This document shows, one piece after another, positions 18,241 through 26,845 of a stretch of 64,000 bases of DNA. The notes beneath the pieces are model-generated. The model was not told where the DNA came from. It worked only from the letters and a program-made list of their open reading frames with translations, and did not search any database. Every line of letters begins with the position of its first letter. Within the stretch, counting starts at the first letter, position 1. This stretch comes from Bacteroidota bacterium (GTDB lineage: Bacteria; Bacteroidota; Ignavibacteria; UBA10030; UBA8401). The DNA lies in contig JAJYOK010000001.1 in NCBI GenBank assembly GCA_021796215.1, positions 186,001 to 250,000 of the forward strand, in the 5' to 3' direction. The position numbers and the translations under genes are program-made.

Positions 18241-19248
18241 TTATTTCTCCCTCTCCATCACGTAATCAACGAACAGCAGGAGCGATTTTTTCGCTTCTGA
18301 TCCCGGAAAAGGACGGAGACATTCGCGTGCCTGTGCGCTGAATTCCTCTGCTTTTTTCACGGCGTATGTAATGCCGCCGTATCGCTCGACGAAGGCGACA
18401 ATTTCCTCGATGTCGTTTGCACGGGTGCCGCCTTTGATTTTTTTCAAAATGCGGCGCGATTCTTTCGCCGGCGCTTTTTGCAATGCATGGATAAGCGGCA
18501 GGGTGATTTTTTTTTCTTTCATGTCGCTTCCCACCGGTTTGCCGATAATGCTTTTGCGGCTCGTGTAGTCGAGCAGATCGTCGCGGATCTGAAATGCCAG
18601 TCCGATATTTTCCCCGAAGTCTTTCATCAACGTGCGCTGTTCAACATTGGTTGTTGCACTTGCGGCACCGATTTCCGTACAGGTAGAAATAAGCGACGCG
18701 GTTTTATCTGAAATGATCTTGAAATATGTTTGCTCATCAATATCCAATTCCCGGCTTTTCTGAATCTGGAGAATTTCTCCTTCGCTCATTCGACGGACGG
18801 CATCCGAGACTGTTTTTAGAAAATAATGGTCCTCGTTCTTCAGCGAAAGCATTAGTCCGGTAGAAAGGAGATAATCTCCCATCAACACAGCGATTTTATT
18901 TTTCCACACGGCGTTGATCGAAGCGAGCCCTCTGCGCGTATCAGCATCGTCAACCACATCATCATGGACAAGAGTTGCGGTATGAAGAATTTCGACAAGC
19001 GTAGCACCACGGTATGTGCTTTCAGAAATTCCCCCGCACGTTTCAGCGCAGAGAAAAACAAGGATCGGGCGTATGCGTTTCCCCTTTTGTTTGACAATGT
19101 ACCGTGCGACGGTATCAACAAGGCGCACGTTCGAGCGCATCGCCTGTTTGAAGTATGCAGAAAATTCCTTCAACTCACTGTTGACAGGAGCCTTGATGGT
19201 ATTGAGGTCAAAGGCTTTTTGGGGATTGATGGCTTCAGTCAGTTTCAT
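18241..19248 (-). CDS. polyprenyl (trans-isoprenyl) diphosphate synthase
   Basis: A 335-residue enzyme that condenses isopentenyl diphosphate with an allylic diphosphate. The first aspartate-rich motif is LVHDDVVDDADTRRG near residue 95 and the second is LAFQIRDDLLDY near 225. KQKGKRIRPILVFL near 55 gives the Arg/Lys diphosphate contacts. The length fits medium- or long-chain synthases of the IspB/HepT type that make the quinone side chain, but chain length cannot be deduced reliably. Its ATG overlaps the tatC stop by 4 bases, so it is the last gene of the minus-strand operon. A menaquinone tail would serve the respiratory chain encoded at 52-64 kb. Confidence 0.93.
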   Translation of the reverse strand: MKLTEAINPQKAFDLNTIKAPVNSELKEFSAYFKQAMRSNVRLVDTVARYIVKQKGKRIRPILVFLCAETCGGISESTYRGATLVEILHTATLVHDDVVDDADTRRGLASINAVWKNKIAVLMGDYLLSTGLMLSLKNEDHYFLKTVSDAVRRMSEGEILQIQKSRELDIDEQTYFKIISDKTASLISTCTEIGAASATTNVEQRTLMKDFGENIGLAFQIRDDLLDYTSRKSIIGKPVGSDMKEKKITLPLIHALQKAPAKESRRILKKIKGGTRANDIEEIVAFVERYGGITYAVKKAEEFSAQARECLRPFPGSEAKKSLLLFVDYVMEREK

Positions 19249-20015
19249 GTCGAAGATCCCGCTGGTGCGTCGGCGCTGCGTTTCTTTTGTGCGTAGGCGG
19301 AAATAAAAATACTGATTTCGTACAAAACCATCATAGGCGCGGCGAGTAGACTTTGCGTAACAATGTCAGGCGTCGGCGTCACGACTGCGGCAATGATCAA
19401 GATAACGACAATAGCATGCCGGCGGTAATGACGCATGAATGCCGGTGTGAGAATGCCAAGCCGCGAAAGGAAATACGCTATCATCGGAAGCTCGAACAAT
19501 ATACCGGCACCAAGGATAAGGCTCAGCATAAAACTGACGTACTTGTCTGCGGCAATATTTAATTCTATATTCTGCGTGCCGAATGTTGCGAAGAACTTGA
19601 GCGCTGTCGGGATCAGCACAAAATATCCGAAAGTGACGCCCGCAAGGAAACAGAAGGACGTATAGAAAACAATCCAGCCGATATTTTTGCGTTCCTTAGG
19701 CAGAAGCCCCGGCGCAACAAATTTCCATACTTGATAAAGAATTGCCGGCATGCTGAGAATGAGTCCTGCAATCAAAATGACTTCCATGTAGAGCAGCACA
19801 ATGCCATACGGCGTAAGCACTTGAAGCTTGAGATGAAGCGCGTGCAGAGGACCCAACAACAAATCCTGCACAAGAAAATCTGAAAAGAAGGCGCACCCGA
19901 TGCCCGCGACAAGCACCGCGATGAGAGCCTTTACAATGCGCCAGCGTAATTCCTCAAGATGATCGAGGAAGGACATCTCCCGGACTTCTGTTTCGCCTGT
20001 AATCTCTTTTGTCAT
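19245..20015 (-). CDS. tatC: Sec-independent protein translocase TatC
   Basis: A 256-residue inner-membrane protein, the receptor that recognises twin-arginine signal peptides. The family hallmark FLDHLEELRWRI is at residues 16-27, followed by six hydrophobic segments; the FxPxxPKER-type loop appears as FVAPGLLPKERKNI near 97-110. The C-terminal AAVVTPTPDIVTQSLLAAPMMVLYE is also typical. The length is normal. No tatA/B gene lies nearby. The ActB protein in this window carries a twin-arginine-like leader and would be a client. It overlaps the downstream synthase gene by 4 bases. Confidence 0.97.
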   Translation of the reverse strand: MTKEITGETEVREMSFLDHLEELRWRIVKALIAVLVAGIGCAFFSDFLVQDLLLGPLHALHLKLQVLTPYGIVLLYMEVILIAGLILSMPAILYQVWKFVAPGLLPKERKNIGWIVFYTSFCFLAGVTFGYFVLIPTALKFFATFGTQNIELNIAADKYVSFMLSLILGAGILFELPMIAYFLSRLGILTPAFMRHYRRHAIVVILIIAAVVTPTPDIVTQSLLAAPMMVLYEISIFISAYAQKKRSADAPAGSST

Positions 20016-20109
20016 GAAAGTTTGAGAGGGATAGTGTTTGATCTTCTTTTTTTGGCAACTGAACGGCAGAGTTAGTTTGTTACATCATTTTTTTTGCGCC
20101 GGAGGCGCA

Positions 20110-21405
20110 TCAACTTCTGGTCGCGTACAAAGGAAATTTCGCACACAACTCTGCAACAGAATCTTTCACCGCTTCGTACGTTGATGTCTTGCCGACATTT
20201 TGAATCACCTGATCAATGAGATCGGCAACAATGTGCATTTCTGTTTCTTTCATTCCGCGCGTTGTAAGTGCCGGTGTGCCGACACGAATACCGCTTGTGA
20301 TGAACGGAGATTTATCGTCGAACGGGACTGCATTTTTGTTCACGGTGATGCCCGCTTGGTCGAGCGCTTCCTGTGCATCCTTACCGGTAACATTTTTGTT
20401 GCGAAGATCAATCAACATCAGATGATTATCCGTTCCGCCGGAGATAATGTTGTAGCCTTTTGAGACCAATCGTGATGCGAGCGCTTGGGCATTCGAAATA
20501 ATTTGTTTCGAGTACACTTTGAATTCCGGTTGCAGAGCTTCCTTGAATGCTACCGCTTTCGCTGCGATAATGTGCATAAGCGGTCCGCCTTGAATGCCGG
20601 GGATGACCATCGAGTCGAGCAATTCCGACATCATTTTTCGTCTGCCGGATTTCGGTGCAACAATGCCGAACGGATTTTCAAAATCCTTGCCCATCAGAAT
20701 TAAACCGCCGCGAGGTCCGCGCAGCGTCTTGTGTGTTGTCGATGTGACGACGTGACAGTAGGGAAGCGGGTCGTTAAGTAATTTCGCAGCGATCAATCCT
20801 GCCGGATGAGCAATGTCGGCGAAGAGAAATGCGCCGGCTTTATCGGCAATCTCACGGAATTTTTTGTAATCAATATTACGGGAATACGCGCTCGCACCGA
20901 CAGTGATAAGTTTCGGTTTTTCTTTCAGCGCTATCGTTTCAACTTCATTGTAATCAATTTGCCCGGTTTCTTTTGAGACGCCGTACGCGGTGAAATGATA
21001 TAATTGTCCGGAAAAGTTTACAGGCGACCCGTGTGTGAGATGTCCGCCGTGCGAGAGATTCATGCCGAGCACTTTATCACCAGGTTTGATGAATGTGAAA
21101 TACACCGCCATGTTCGCCTGCGAGCCTGAATGCGGCTGCACATTGGCGTATTCTGCATTAAACAATTGCTTCACCCGATCGCGCGCGAGGTTTTCGGCGA
21201 CATCCACAAATTCGCATCCGCCGTAATAGCGTTTGCCGGGATATCCTTCGGCATATTTATTTGTCATCACGCTTCCCGCCGCTTCGAGCACGGCGAGGCT
21301 TACAAAATTTTCTGAAGCAATAAGCTCGAGTTTGGAATTTTGCCGCTGCGTTTCGTTATGAATTGCGCCGGCAATGTCGGGGTCAAAAGTTTGAAGTGAA
21401 GTCAT
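20110..21405 (-). CDS. glyA: serine hydroxymethyltransferase
   Basis: A 431-residue PLP enzyme that interconverts serine and glycine with tetrahydrofolate, feeding one-carbon metabolism. Seen motifs: [20 protein letters not shown] near 50-70, [19 protein letters not shown]-like substrate region near 115-130, and the PLP-lysine site [16 protein letters not shown] near 220-235. The length is as expected. It lies in the same direction as rpiB and tatC with about 100-base gaps, so it may have its own promoter. Confidence 0.98.
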   Translation of the reverse strand: MTSLQTFDPDIAGAIHNETQRQNSKLELIASENFVSLAVLEAAGSVMTNKYAEGYPGKRYYGGCEFVDVAENLARDRVKQLFNAEYANVQPHSGSQANMAVYFTFIKPGDKVLGMNLSHGGHLTHGSPVNFSGQLYHFTAYGVSKETGQIDYNEVETIALKEKPKLITVGASAYSRNIDYKKFREIADKAGAFLFADIAHPAGLIAAKLLNDPLPYCHVVTSTTHKTLRGPRGGLILMGKDFENPFGIVAPKSGRRKMMSELLDSMVIPGIQGGPLMHIIAAKAVAFKEALQPEFKVYSKQIISNAQALASRLVSKGYNIISGGTDNHLMLIDLRNKNVTGKDAQEALDQAGITVNKNAVPFDDKSPFITSGIRVGTPALTTRGMKETEMHIVADLIDQVIQNVGKTSTYEAVKDSVAELCAKFPLYATRS

Positions 21406-21512
21406 TGCGAAAATCCATATTTGTATAAAGTGAAAGTAGAAATCAGAGGTCAGAAGTCAGAGCTCGGAAGTCAGATGTTAAATCTCACGTCACGAATCTC
21501 GAACTTCAAAAC

Positions 21513-21950
21513 TCAGCAGGACGTCAGTGAATGAATTTTATTGACGCGCCGCTCGTGACGTCCGCCTTCAAATCCAGTATCGAGAAATGTTGTAATAATT
21601 TTCTGCGCCATTTCCCATTTGAGAAGTCGTTCGCCGAGGCAAAGCACATTCGCGTTGTTATGCCGCCGGGCGAATTCTGTGGCAAGAACGGATTCAACCG
21701 CCGCTGCCCGAACGCCTTTGTGCTTGTTCGCGACAATACTCATGCCGACTCCGGTTCCGCAAATAAAAATGCCCCGGTCGCATTCGCCTTGAGAAATGGA
21801 AACTGCCGCTGCATGTGCGTAGTCCGGATAATCTGAAGCTTCGGTGGACTGTGTCCCGAAATCTTTGAAAGGGATCTTCAAACTTGTCAGAAGTTCCTTC
21901 GCTTTTTCCTTGTAGGCAAAGCCTGCGTGGTCACTCGCTAAAGCAATCAT
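21513..21950 (-). CDS. rpiB: ribose-5-phosphate isomerase B
   Basis: A 145-residue RpiB/LacAB family isomerase that interconverts ribose-5-phosphate and ribulose-5-phosphate in the pentose phosphate pathway. The N-terminal IALASDHAGFAYKE holds the catalytic-region Asp-His; the active-site Cys is in GIFICGTGVGMSIVANK near 65-80, with the following KGVRAA loop. The normal size is about 145-150. Its start is only two bases after the stop of the upstream beta-barrel gene, so it is cotranscribed. The 3' flank (21424-21512) contains short degenerate GTCAGA-type tandem sequence of no clear function. Confidence 0.96.
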   Translation of the reverse strand: MIALASDHAGFAYKEKAKELLTSLKIPFKDFGTQSTEASDYPDYAHAAAVSISQGECDRGIFICGTGVGMSIVANKHKGVRAAAVESVLATEFARRHNNANVLCLGERLLKWEMAQKIITTFLDTGFEGGRHERRVNKIHSLTSC

Positions 21951-21952
21951 GA

Positions 21953-23200
21953 TTATTCTGTCTCCGGAGGAATAAACATCAGCGCGCTTGCACTGAACGA
22001 GACTGTCATACGGATGATATTCTCACGCAACAATCCGTCTGCAGTCGTGCCGCGGATTCCGTATTCAAGCCCAATGTCTAGTTTTGCCGCATAAGAAATA
22101 GGGTAACTCATTCCCACTGTCACAAAGTATTCGTTGATCGCTGTGCCGTTGATCTCAAGCTGCGAAGCATTCATGTATGCACCGACGCGATAGGTAATGT
22201 CATCAAAATACGGCGATGCTGCGTTATGTGTTCGCATGAATTCCGCGCCGACGCCAAGGCGTGTGCTGTTTTTCAACTGAGCCGGGTGTGTTCCGAACTC
22301 GGTGTAATTACTCCAATCGTTGTACTGAACATCGCCGGTAAGAATGATCCGCTCATCGAGCAGATATGCCGCCCCGAAACCAACGCCGAACGGGATTTTT
22401 ATTGTTCCGCTTGCGTTCGCACTTGTATCTTTCTGAGTGATGTAATTTTCCGTTGTCAAATCATCCGCAGTTAATGATCCGCCCGTGAAGAATGTGAAGC
22501 CGAGATTCAAATTCTTCTTTTCTGAAAAACCAAACGCTTTATCAATGCCGGTATAAATTCCGCCGAGTGTAAACGCAAAACCGTCCGCATTGATTGCTCT
22601 GTCCGTTTCTGTCGAGTAATAGGAATTGCTTGTGAATTCGAGAGTGTGTCTGGAGCGCAATGTTCCGAAAATATAATGGGTTGCTGCACCAAGAAAAAGA
22701 TTGTTCACCGGCGAAACGCTGAGACTGAATTGCGCATCGGTCAATCCGCCGCTTCCGTCATATCCTTCCGAATAAGAATAGGAGCCGCTGGTTTTTTGGT
22801 CGACAATGCTGTACGCAATTTTGCTGAACGGCGACAAGCCGATCGAGAATGTGATGTTGCTTGGGTGATATACAGGAAATGCGATGGTAAAATTTTTAAA
22901 ATTTCCCGAACTGAGAAACGTGTTTTGAGTTCCATCGTTCATCGCATATCCGTTATATTGAAAGTCCACTGCCATCCGCGTTCGTCCAATGTGTGCAAGC
23001 GCCGCCGGGTTAAAAAGATTAATATAGCCGTCGGTGACCAGTGCAAGCCCGGTTTCGCCCATTCCTTCGGACCGTGTGCTCATGAATGATGTCGGTTCGC
23101 CGATGCCGTAACGGGAATATGGTGAGCCGCCGGATGCGAAGAGCGGCTGTGCATGGCAAAGTGCAAGAAAAACTGCAAGGGAAAAAATTATTTGTTTCAT
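21953..23200 (-). CDS. outer-membrane beta-barrel protein, FadL/PorV-like
   Basis: A 415-residue protein with a signal peptide (about 1-22, LCHAQPLFA). SPYSRYGIGEP and the following SEGMGETGLALVTDGYINLFNPAALAHIGRTRM resemble the N-terminal hatch region of the FadL/PorV-like barrels widespread in Bacteroidota. The remainder alternates amphipathic strands and turns. The likely role is an outer-membrane channel or a structural barrel; the substrate cannot be deduced. It lies between a lipoprotein gene (8 bases upstream) and rpiB (2 bases downstream) in one transcript. Confidence 0.75.
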   Translation of the reverse strand: MKQIIFSLAVFLALCHAQPLFASGGSPYSRYGIGEPTSFMSTRSEGMGETGLALVTDGYINLFNPAALAHIGRTRMAVDFQYNGYAMNDGTQNTFLSSGNFKNFTIAFPVYHPSNITFSIGLSPFSKIAYSIVDQKTSGSYSYSEGYDGSGGLTDAQFSLSVSPVNNLFLGAATHYIFGTLRSRHTLEFTSNSYYSTETDRAINADGFAFTLGGIYTGIDKAFGFSEKKNLNLGFTFFTGGSLTADDLTTENYITQKDTSANASGTIKIPFGVGFGAAYLLDERIILTGDVQYNDWSNYTEFGTHPAQLKNSTRLGVGAEFMRTHNAASPYFDDITYRVGAYMNASQLEINGTAINEYFVTVGMSYPISYAAKLDIGLEYGIRGTTADGLLRENIIRMTVSFSASALMFIPPETE

Positions 23201-23207
23201 GAGAAAA

Positions 23208-24377
23208 TTATCTTTTAGTGTATGTTACGTGCAGCACCGGGCGTTTTGTTGAATCGGGATCTTGCGAAGAATAAAACACGTACCGGTCAACGCAGCCGTT
23301 TTCGTTTGCTGCTTCAAGCAGAAGTCCGTAATTTGCCTCCGTGCTGGTAACCCACGACTGCACAATTGGCGACAACGGAATTGAGTAGACGGGATTCGAT
23401 GTTTGCGTAGTATCTTTTCGTGTTCCGTAATAGAAGTAAGAACCGTTCACAGTATCAGGATATTGTGCGTTGGAGACGAGGCGCACCAAAACGGAATCCG
23501 GCGTGCTTGTGCCGTGCGAACTCAACGGGTTGAGTGTTAATTCCAAAAATGCATTATTGATAAATGGTTTATTCACGAGTGAGCTGAGATCGAAAGAGAT
23601 TTTACTGCGCCGCCCAACTCCGCCTTGAATGTCGATGAGCGATGGCAAAATTGAAGAAGAATTTTTTGCGAGAAAAGTATCACTGCCATAAGTAAAGGTC
23701 ATGGAATCTTCAACACCGTTTTTCGTGTAACGTACAACCAATTCTGCGCTGGATGTCAATACATTGAAAGAAGGAAATCCCCAAATTCCGGTGTTGGTCG
23801 CACCCGGCTGCGGCATAATTGCGAATCCATAGAACCGCGGTAACGTGGTGTCTGTTGATGCGGTGATCCATTTGCGCACCACATTGGTATCAAGAAGAAC
23901 GACGATGGTGCTTGTATCCGTGATGACCTGATTGATCGTTCCGCACGTTGTTGGGTCGATACTTATGTAATCAGAAGAATCTACAGGAGTGTCTGTCGTC
24001 CATGGCGCGAGAATCTCGTGAACTTCAAATTGTTGTGCAGTGCTGCTCATGTTCCAGAGATAGCCGACGTGTAATTGAAGTTCGCATGTATCGAGCTGCA
24101 CCGTTCCAAGAGTATCGCCGTCACCTTCGTACAATCCTGTGAAGTTCAACAGCGTTTTCGCTTCAACTGAATTTGCAGCGCCGACGAGATTGTAATATCC
24201 TGCGCCGTTTACAATGTTGCTGTGAAAAGTGGAGTCGCTTGTTGCAAAGAATGAAGTATCAGTGACGGCGAACCGTTGATTAAAGAAGTTGTTGCCAACC
24301 GAGCTGACATTTTCACTGCAGCCGATAAGTATTGTCGCACTGAGAAACAAAGAAACGATGAAGGAGAGAATTTTCAT
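23208..24377 (-). CDS. predicted lipoprotein of unknown function
   Basis: A 389-residue lipoprotein. The signal peptide ends in a lipobox, ATILIGCSEN, with the lipidated Cys near residue 20. The mature part consists of two repeated-looking beta modules with LDTCELQLHVGYLW and NAFLELTLNPLSSHG strands (about 120-170 and 270-320), a pattern like the DNRLRE-type beta-sandwich of surface proteins, ending VLHVTYTKR. No catalytic motif is seen. It is 7 bases upstream of the barrel protein gene, so the two may act together at the outer membrane. Confidence 0.7.
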   Translation of the reverse strand: MKILSFIVSLFLSATILIGCSENVSSVGNNFFNQRFAVTDTSFFATSDSTFHSNIVNGAGYYNLVGAANSVEAKTLLNFTGLYEGDGDTLGTVQLDTCELQLHVGYLWNMSSTAQQFEVHEILAPWTTDTPVDSSDYISIDPTTCGTINQVITDTSTIVVLLDTNVVRKWITASTDTTLPRFYGFAIMPQPGATNTGIWGFPSFNVLTSSAELVVRYTKNGVEDSMTFTYGSDTFLAKNSSSILPSLIDIQGGVGRRSKISFDLSSLVNKPFINNAFLELTLNPLSSHGTSTPDSVLVRLVSNAQYPDTVNGSYFYYGTRKDTTQTSNPVYSIPLSPIVQSWVTSTEANYGLLLEAANENGCVDRYVFYSSQDPDSTKRPVLHVTYTKR

Positions 24378-24389
24378 AAGAAGAAAGAA

Positions 24390-24977
24390 TTACGATAATT
24401 GTTCGCGTGATAAAATTGTTTTTTTGACAAACTGCACCGCATCGTACAAATCCACAGCAAAAAAATCCGGTTCACCGAGGCAATCATTTTTTTCACTTGC
24501 GCCGTAGCCAGTGGCCACCATGGCGGTACCTGCCCCGACCGTTTTTCCCATTGTGACATCGCGGCAGCGGTCGCCAATTGTGAACGATTGCCGAAGGTCA
24601 ATGTTGTGTTCGTGTGCTGCTTGAAGGAGCATTCCCGTTTTAGGCTTTCTGCATTCGCATTCAATATTATAGCGCGCATCGTTAGTGCCGGGGAAGTGCG
24701 GGCAATAATAATACGCATCAATATGCGCCTCCGCGCGGCGAAGCCGTAGAGAAAGTTCCTGATGAATTTCAGCCAGCGCTTCTTCAGTAAGAAAACCGCG
24801 CGCAATGCCTGACTGGTTTGTTACAATAAACACTTTTACGCCAAAATTGTTCAACTCACGGATTGCAGTGTCGGAGCGGGGAATGATCTGGAGCTGGTTT
24901 GGTGAAGTGAGAAAATCAACATCTACATTGATTGTTCCATCGCGATCCAAAAACACGGCGATATGTGAGCGCTCCAT
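24390..24977 (-). CDS. gmhB: HAD-IIIA phosphatase, GmhB/HisB-N type
   Basis: A 195-residue HAD-superfamily phosphatase. Motif I is AVFLDRDGTINVD near 8-20, with FIVTNQSGIARG as motif II near 53-64 and GDRCRDVTMGK as motif IV near 138. The zinc-binding CPH ... ECECRKP cluster (about 92-112) marks the GmhB / histidinol-phosphatase branch. The best guess is D-glycero-D-manno-heptose-1,7-bisphosphate 7-phosphatase for LPS core heptose, but a histidinol-phosphatase cannot be excluded because no other heptose or histidine genes are adjacent. It is 6 bases from the glgA stop. Confidence 0.85.
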   Translation of the reverse strand: MERSHIAVFLDRDGTINVDVDFLTSPNQLQIIPRSDTAIRELNNFGVKVFIVTNQSGIARGFLTEEALAEIHQELSLRLRRAEAHIDAYYYCPHFPGTNDARYNIECECRKPKTGMLLQAAHEHNIDLRQSFTIGDRCRDVTMGKTVGAGTAMVATGYGASEKNDCLGEPDFFAVDLYDAVQFVKKTILSREQLS

Positions 24978-24983
24978 CGTTTT

Positions 24984-26462
24984 TTACTTCACCAGAGTTC
25001 GATAGAGTGCAGCATATTTCTTCGCGGATGTTTCCCACGAAAAGTTCTGAGCCATTCCGTTCCGCATGATTTTTTTCCATGCGCTTTGATCTTGGTACAT
25101 TTTCAGTGCGCGATGGATTGTCTTCAACAATTCCTTCGCTTCGTATTTTTTGAATTTGAAGCCTGTTCCGTTTGTGGCGGAATCAACATCAACAATGGTA
25201 TCCTCAAGTCCGCCTGTTGCGCGGACAATTGGTATGGTACCGTATTTTAAACTGTACAATTGATTAAGTCCGCACGGTTCATATTTCGACGGCATGAGAT
25301 ACATATCGCTTCCTGCTTCGATTAAATGTGCGATCTCGTCGCTGTAGCCGAAGTAAACGCCAACCTTTGTCGGATGTTTTTTATGAAGAGATTCAAAAAA
25401 ATCCTGATACTGTTTTTCGCCGGCGCCAAGAAGTACGAATTTTACGTCGGACTTCATCAGGTCTTCGCTGATGCTCTCGATAAGATCGAGGCCTTTTTGG
25501 TCAACGAGGCGGGAGATCATACCAATGACCGGAACACCTTCTTTGAATATAAGATTAAATTTTTTCAGCAGCGCTTTTTTGTTTTCTACTTTACTTTCAA
25601 TCGAGTGGGCATCGTACCTCACCGGAATCAATGTATCGGCTTGCGGATTCCAGATTTCGTAATCAATGCCGTTTACAATGCCGTGCAAATGCGATTTTCG
25701 TTTTTGTATCACTCCTTCAAGCCCACAGCCGTATTCTGCAGATGTGCGGATTTCCTCCGCATATTTTTCGCTTACGGTTGTAATGATATCGGAATAGACA
25801 AGGCCCGCTTTCATAAAGCTCATTTTTTCATAGAACTCGAGCCCTTCTGGCGTGAACACAGATTCCGGCAATCCTGTTTTTTTGAATGACGCTGCGGGGA
25901 AGACGCCTTGATATGCAAGATTATGAATTGTGAAGACTGTTTTCACGTTTTTAAAAAACGGATCGTCGCGGTAGATTGTTTTTATATAGGCGGGAATCAA
26001 TCCGGTTTGCCAGTCATTGCAATGAATCACATCGGGTTTCCAGCCGAGCCGTTTCAGTGTTTCCAGAACGCTGCGGGAAAAGAAAATAAACCGCTCATCG
26101 TTATCGACATAATCTTTCTTCGTCTCCGGACTGGAATAGATGCCGTGGCGGCCGAAAAATTCCTTGTTGGCGATGAAGTAGACCTGAACCTTTGCTTTCG
26201 TATTGGCGATGAACGACGAATTGACATTTGCCACTTTTACATGCTCACCAATCGGCACTTCAATTTCTTTCAGCCGAATAACATCGTGAATTTTGAATTT
26301 GCGTTCGCTGATAGAGCCGTAGCGAGGTGCCGCAATGCGAATTTCATGTCCGAGTTCCCTTAAAGTTTGCGGCAGGGAAGCCGAGACATCGGCGAGCCCG
26401 CCGGTTTTTACAAATGGTTCTACCTCGCTGGTAACAAAGAGCACATTAAGCGGTTTTGACAT
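24984..26462 (-). CDS. glgA: glycogen/starch synthase (ADP- or UDP-glucose)
   Basis: A 492-residue GT5 family glucosyltransferase that extends alpha-1,4-glucan chains. The N-terminal VEPFVKTGGLADVSASLP contains the diagnostic KTGGL nucleotide-sugar site; HCNDWQTGLIPAY near 150 and the C-terminal SKYEPCGLNQLYSLKYGTIPIVRATGGLEDTI near 390 are also characteristic. The length is normal. It is the first gene of the minus-strand run ending in the polyprenyl synthase. Confidence 0.96.
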   Translation of the reverse strand: MSKPLNVLFVTSEVEPFVKTGGLADVSASLPQTLRELGHEIRIAAPRYGSISERKFKIHDVIRLKEIEVPIGEHVKVANVNSSFIANTKAKVQVYFIANKEFFGRHGIYSSPETKKDYVDNDERFIFFSRSVLETLKRLGWKPDVIHCNDWQTGLIPAYIKTIYRDDPFFKNVKTVFTIHNLAYQGVFPAASFKKTGLPESVFTPEGLEFYEKMSFMKAGLVYSDIITTVSEKYAEEIRTSAEYGCGLEGVIQKRKSHLHGIVNGIDYEIWNPQADTLIPVRYDAHSIESKVENKKALLKKFNLIFKEGVPVIGMISRLVDQKGLDLIESISEDLMKSDVKFVLLGAGEKQYQDFFESLHKKHPTKVGVYFGYSDEIAHLIEAGSDMYLMPSKYEPCGLNQLYSLKYGTIPIVRATGGLEDTIVDVDSATNGTGFKFKKYEAKELLKTIHRALKMYQDQSAWKKIMRNGMAQNFSWETSAKKYAALYRTLVK

Positions 26463-26610
26463 AGTGATTAGTGTTGTAAGATGCGACAGTTAATTCAAAC
26501 ATATCAATTTAACAAAAAAACCAGCCATAATCAATGATAATGCTGAATGGAGATTTTCACTGCGAGGGAAAAGACATTCATGTTTTTTCAGAAAATCATG
26601 ACATGCGTTC

Positions 26611-26639
26611 TTGACAATAGTTGCTGTGTTTTCTATATT
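26611..26639 (+). promoter_or_regulatory. sigma70-like promoter ahead of a small RNA or porU leader
   Basis: TTGACA (26611-26616), exactly 17 bases, then TATATT (26634-26639): 6 of 6 and 5 of 6 matches to the classical consensus. Transcription would begin near 26646 and run into the hairpins described below. Confidence 0.5.
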
Positions 26640-26645
26640 GCTTCA

Positions 26646-26729
26646 TCATATAACAGGAGCAACGCGCACAGTTTTTTGTTAAAGGTTATCTTTCTTGTGC
26701 GAAGTTTTGGTACTTCGCGGATTTTTTTT
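26646..26729 (+). ncRNA. candidate small structured RNA or attenuator upstream of porU
   Basis: About 84 bases between the promoter-like pair and an intrinsic terminator. CGCACA (26665-26670) can pair with TGTGCG (26696-26701), enclosing a small AAAG/CTTT helix; GCGAAGT (26699-26705) pairs with ACTTCGC (26712-26718) as the terminator stem. The two long stems share bases 26699-26701, so they compete, which is the layout of an attenuator; alternatively the product is a short free RNA. No known RNA family is recognised. Confidence 0.4.
26699..26729 (+). terminator. intrinsic terminator 120 bases before porU
   Basis: A perfect 7-bp stem GCGAAGT/ACTTCGC with a 6-base loop is followed after GGA by eight T (26722-26729). 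There is no plus-strand gene upstream for at least 8 kb, so it must end a leader or small RNA. Confidence 0.65.
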
Positions 26730-26845
26730 CTGGGAATCAACCTTTAATGTTTATGCGAGTTGCTTTTTTCATGTACCGAACGTTTCAAGGGGTTGAAAGA
26801 AGAGTGTACTCGTTCGGTTATATTTCTTTTCCTTCTTAGACTTCT

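Larger units (their letters stand above)
26463..26845. other. intergenic between divergent glgA and porU
   Basis: This 383-base region must contain the promoters of both flanking units. It holds the promoter-like pair, structured RNA candidate and terminator listed separately. A 66-aa ORF (26547-26747) crosses all of these and has no family resemblance; it is not called. Confidence 0.5.

Noticed and set aside
21424-21512. Short GTCAGA-type tandem repeats between glyA and rpiB
   Set aside because: The units are degenerate and low in complexity, with no regular period long enough to call a functional array.
25326-25889. 187-aa ORF antisense to glgA
   Set aside because: It lies entirely within a clear glycogen synthase gene on the other strand, has no signal or domain pattern, and reads as a codon-bias shadow.
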